This document shows, one piece after another, positions 63,576-64,000 of a stretch of 64,000 nucleotides of DNA. The translations under genes and the position numbers were made by a program. The notes under the pieces were generated by a model. The model saw only the letters and a list, made by a program, of their open reading frames with translations, made no database searches and was not told the origin of the DNA. Origin of the DNA: CAZJBS01 sp964544475 (GTDB lineage: Bacteria; CLD3; SB21); contig CAZJBS010000007.1 in the NCBI GenBank assembly GCA_964544475.1, positions 104,500 to 168,499 of the forward strand, written 5' to 3'. Numbering within the stretch: position 1 is the first letter of the stretch; each line of letters begins with the position of its first letter.

Positions 63576-64000
63576 CTACTTCATCATCATCACTTTCCTC
63601 ACCACCTGACCCGTCGGCGTCTGCAGCCGCACCAGATACACACCGCTCGACACGACGTGACCGGTGTCATCCCTGCCATCCCACACCACCCGATGCTCTC
63701 CCGGCGGCGTCCGTCCGCGTTTCAGGGTACGGACTTTCTGGCCTAGTATGTTATATATCTTCAGCGATACCAGGGACTCCTTGATCAGACCGTACCGAAT
63801 TGTCGTCGACGGATTAAAGGGGTTCGGGTAGTTGGCGTGGAGCCTGAAGTCGGGAACCTGTTGTCCGGTGCGCTCACCAATACCGACAACGATGTCATTC
63901 ATGTCGACCTGGAACTGCTGGCGCATCAAAGCGGCGTAGTGTTTGAGCGTATCGACAGCGGCGGAGTCATTGGCGCCCAAGGCACCGATATAGGCATACC
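63576..64000 (-). CDS. C-terminal part of a sorting-domain protein (5' end outside window)
   Basis: The frame is open to the window edge, so the gene's 5' end is missing. The visible about 141 residues contain a helical stretch (AAVDTLKHYAALMRQQFQ), then the sorting domain: NYPNPFNPSTTIRYGL, LVSLKIYNILGQKVRTLKRG, WDGRDDTGH, GVYLVRLQTP and the tail RKVMMMK. The domain is closely similar at both protein and DNA level to that of the frameshifted gene 60 bases downstream, suggesting a recent duplication. The rest of the protein cannot be judged. Confidence 0.85.
   Translation of the reverse strand, partial: YAYIGALGANDSAAVDTLKHYAALMRQQFQVDMNDIVVGIGERTGQQVPDFRLHANYPNPFNPSTTIRYGLIKESLVSLKIYNILGQKVRTLKRGRTPPGEHRVVWDGRDDTGHVVSSGVYLVRLQTPTGQVVRKVMMMK

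Overview
The window is a gene-dense (about 55% GC) stretch of a free-living, probably Gram-negative heterotroph. Several encoded proteins end in the C-terminal domain that starts with an NYPNPFNPxTTI-like motif and ends in a short K-hydrophobic-K tail (FlgD-like / type IX sorting type). A PorU-like C25 peptidase and a PorV-like barrel are encoded side by side. Shine-Dalgarno sites are strong (AGGAGG, AAGGAG) and promoters fit the TTGACA-17-TATAAT pattern, unlike typical Bacteroidota. An FCB-group lineage outside Bacteroidota (for example a KSB1 or Calditrichota relative) is the best guess; no rRNA is present to test it. No gene-free stretch exceeds 300 bases, and I saw no tRNA, rRNA, IS element or CRISPR array.

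Region by region. 1-4223 (+): PP2C/RsbU phosphatase (cut by the window edge), MoxR ATPase, a FadJ-like beta-oxidation fusion and a 52-residue orphan MshEN-like protein. 4317-6986 (-): a mosaic secreted protein. 7286-13394 (+): a lipoprotein, a dienelactone-hydrolase lipoprotein, a CoA-acylating aldehyde dehydrogenase, a CorC/HlyC membrane protein and an M23 peptidase. 13395-17610 (-): a LysM lytic transglycosylase, a tiny lysine-rich peptide unit, HemY and MltG. 17721-22034 (-): guanidino hydrolase, ornithine aminotransferase, carbamate kinase and ornithine carbamoyltransferase, a plausible arginine-to-glutamate-semialdehyde route that yields ATP. 22051-29107 (-): three sorting-domain proteins in tandem, including a subtilase. 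29291-41892: lipoprotein, MATE transporter, orphan ABC ATPase, an inositol-phospholipid pair (Ino1 + CDP-alcohol transferase), sirtuin, response regulator, TlpA/DsbD redox pair, small protein, RlmN, PPi-type phosphofructokinase and DoxX. 42126-51510 (+): BatB, BatA, TilS, Hpt, FtsH, TPR protein, FolP and the c-di-AMP synthase CdaA, closely packed. 51578-58699 (+): PorU-like, PorV-like and a lipoprotein. 58722-64000: Pta, an acyl-CoA dehydrogenase, then a damaged zone with a frameshifted sorting-domain gene, a gene-tail relic and a second sorting-domain gene running off the window.

The unifying theme is protein export and cell-surface display. The PorU/PorV pair would process and anchor proteins carrying the C-terminal domain, of which this window holds six besides PorU plus two apparent relics. 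The core secretion machinery (PorK/L/M/N, SprA) is not in the window.
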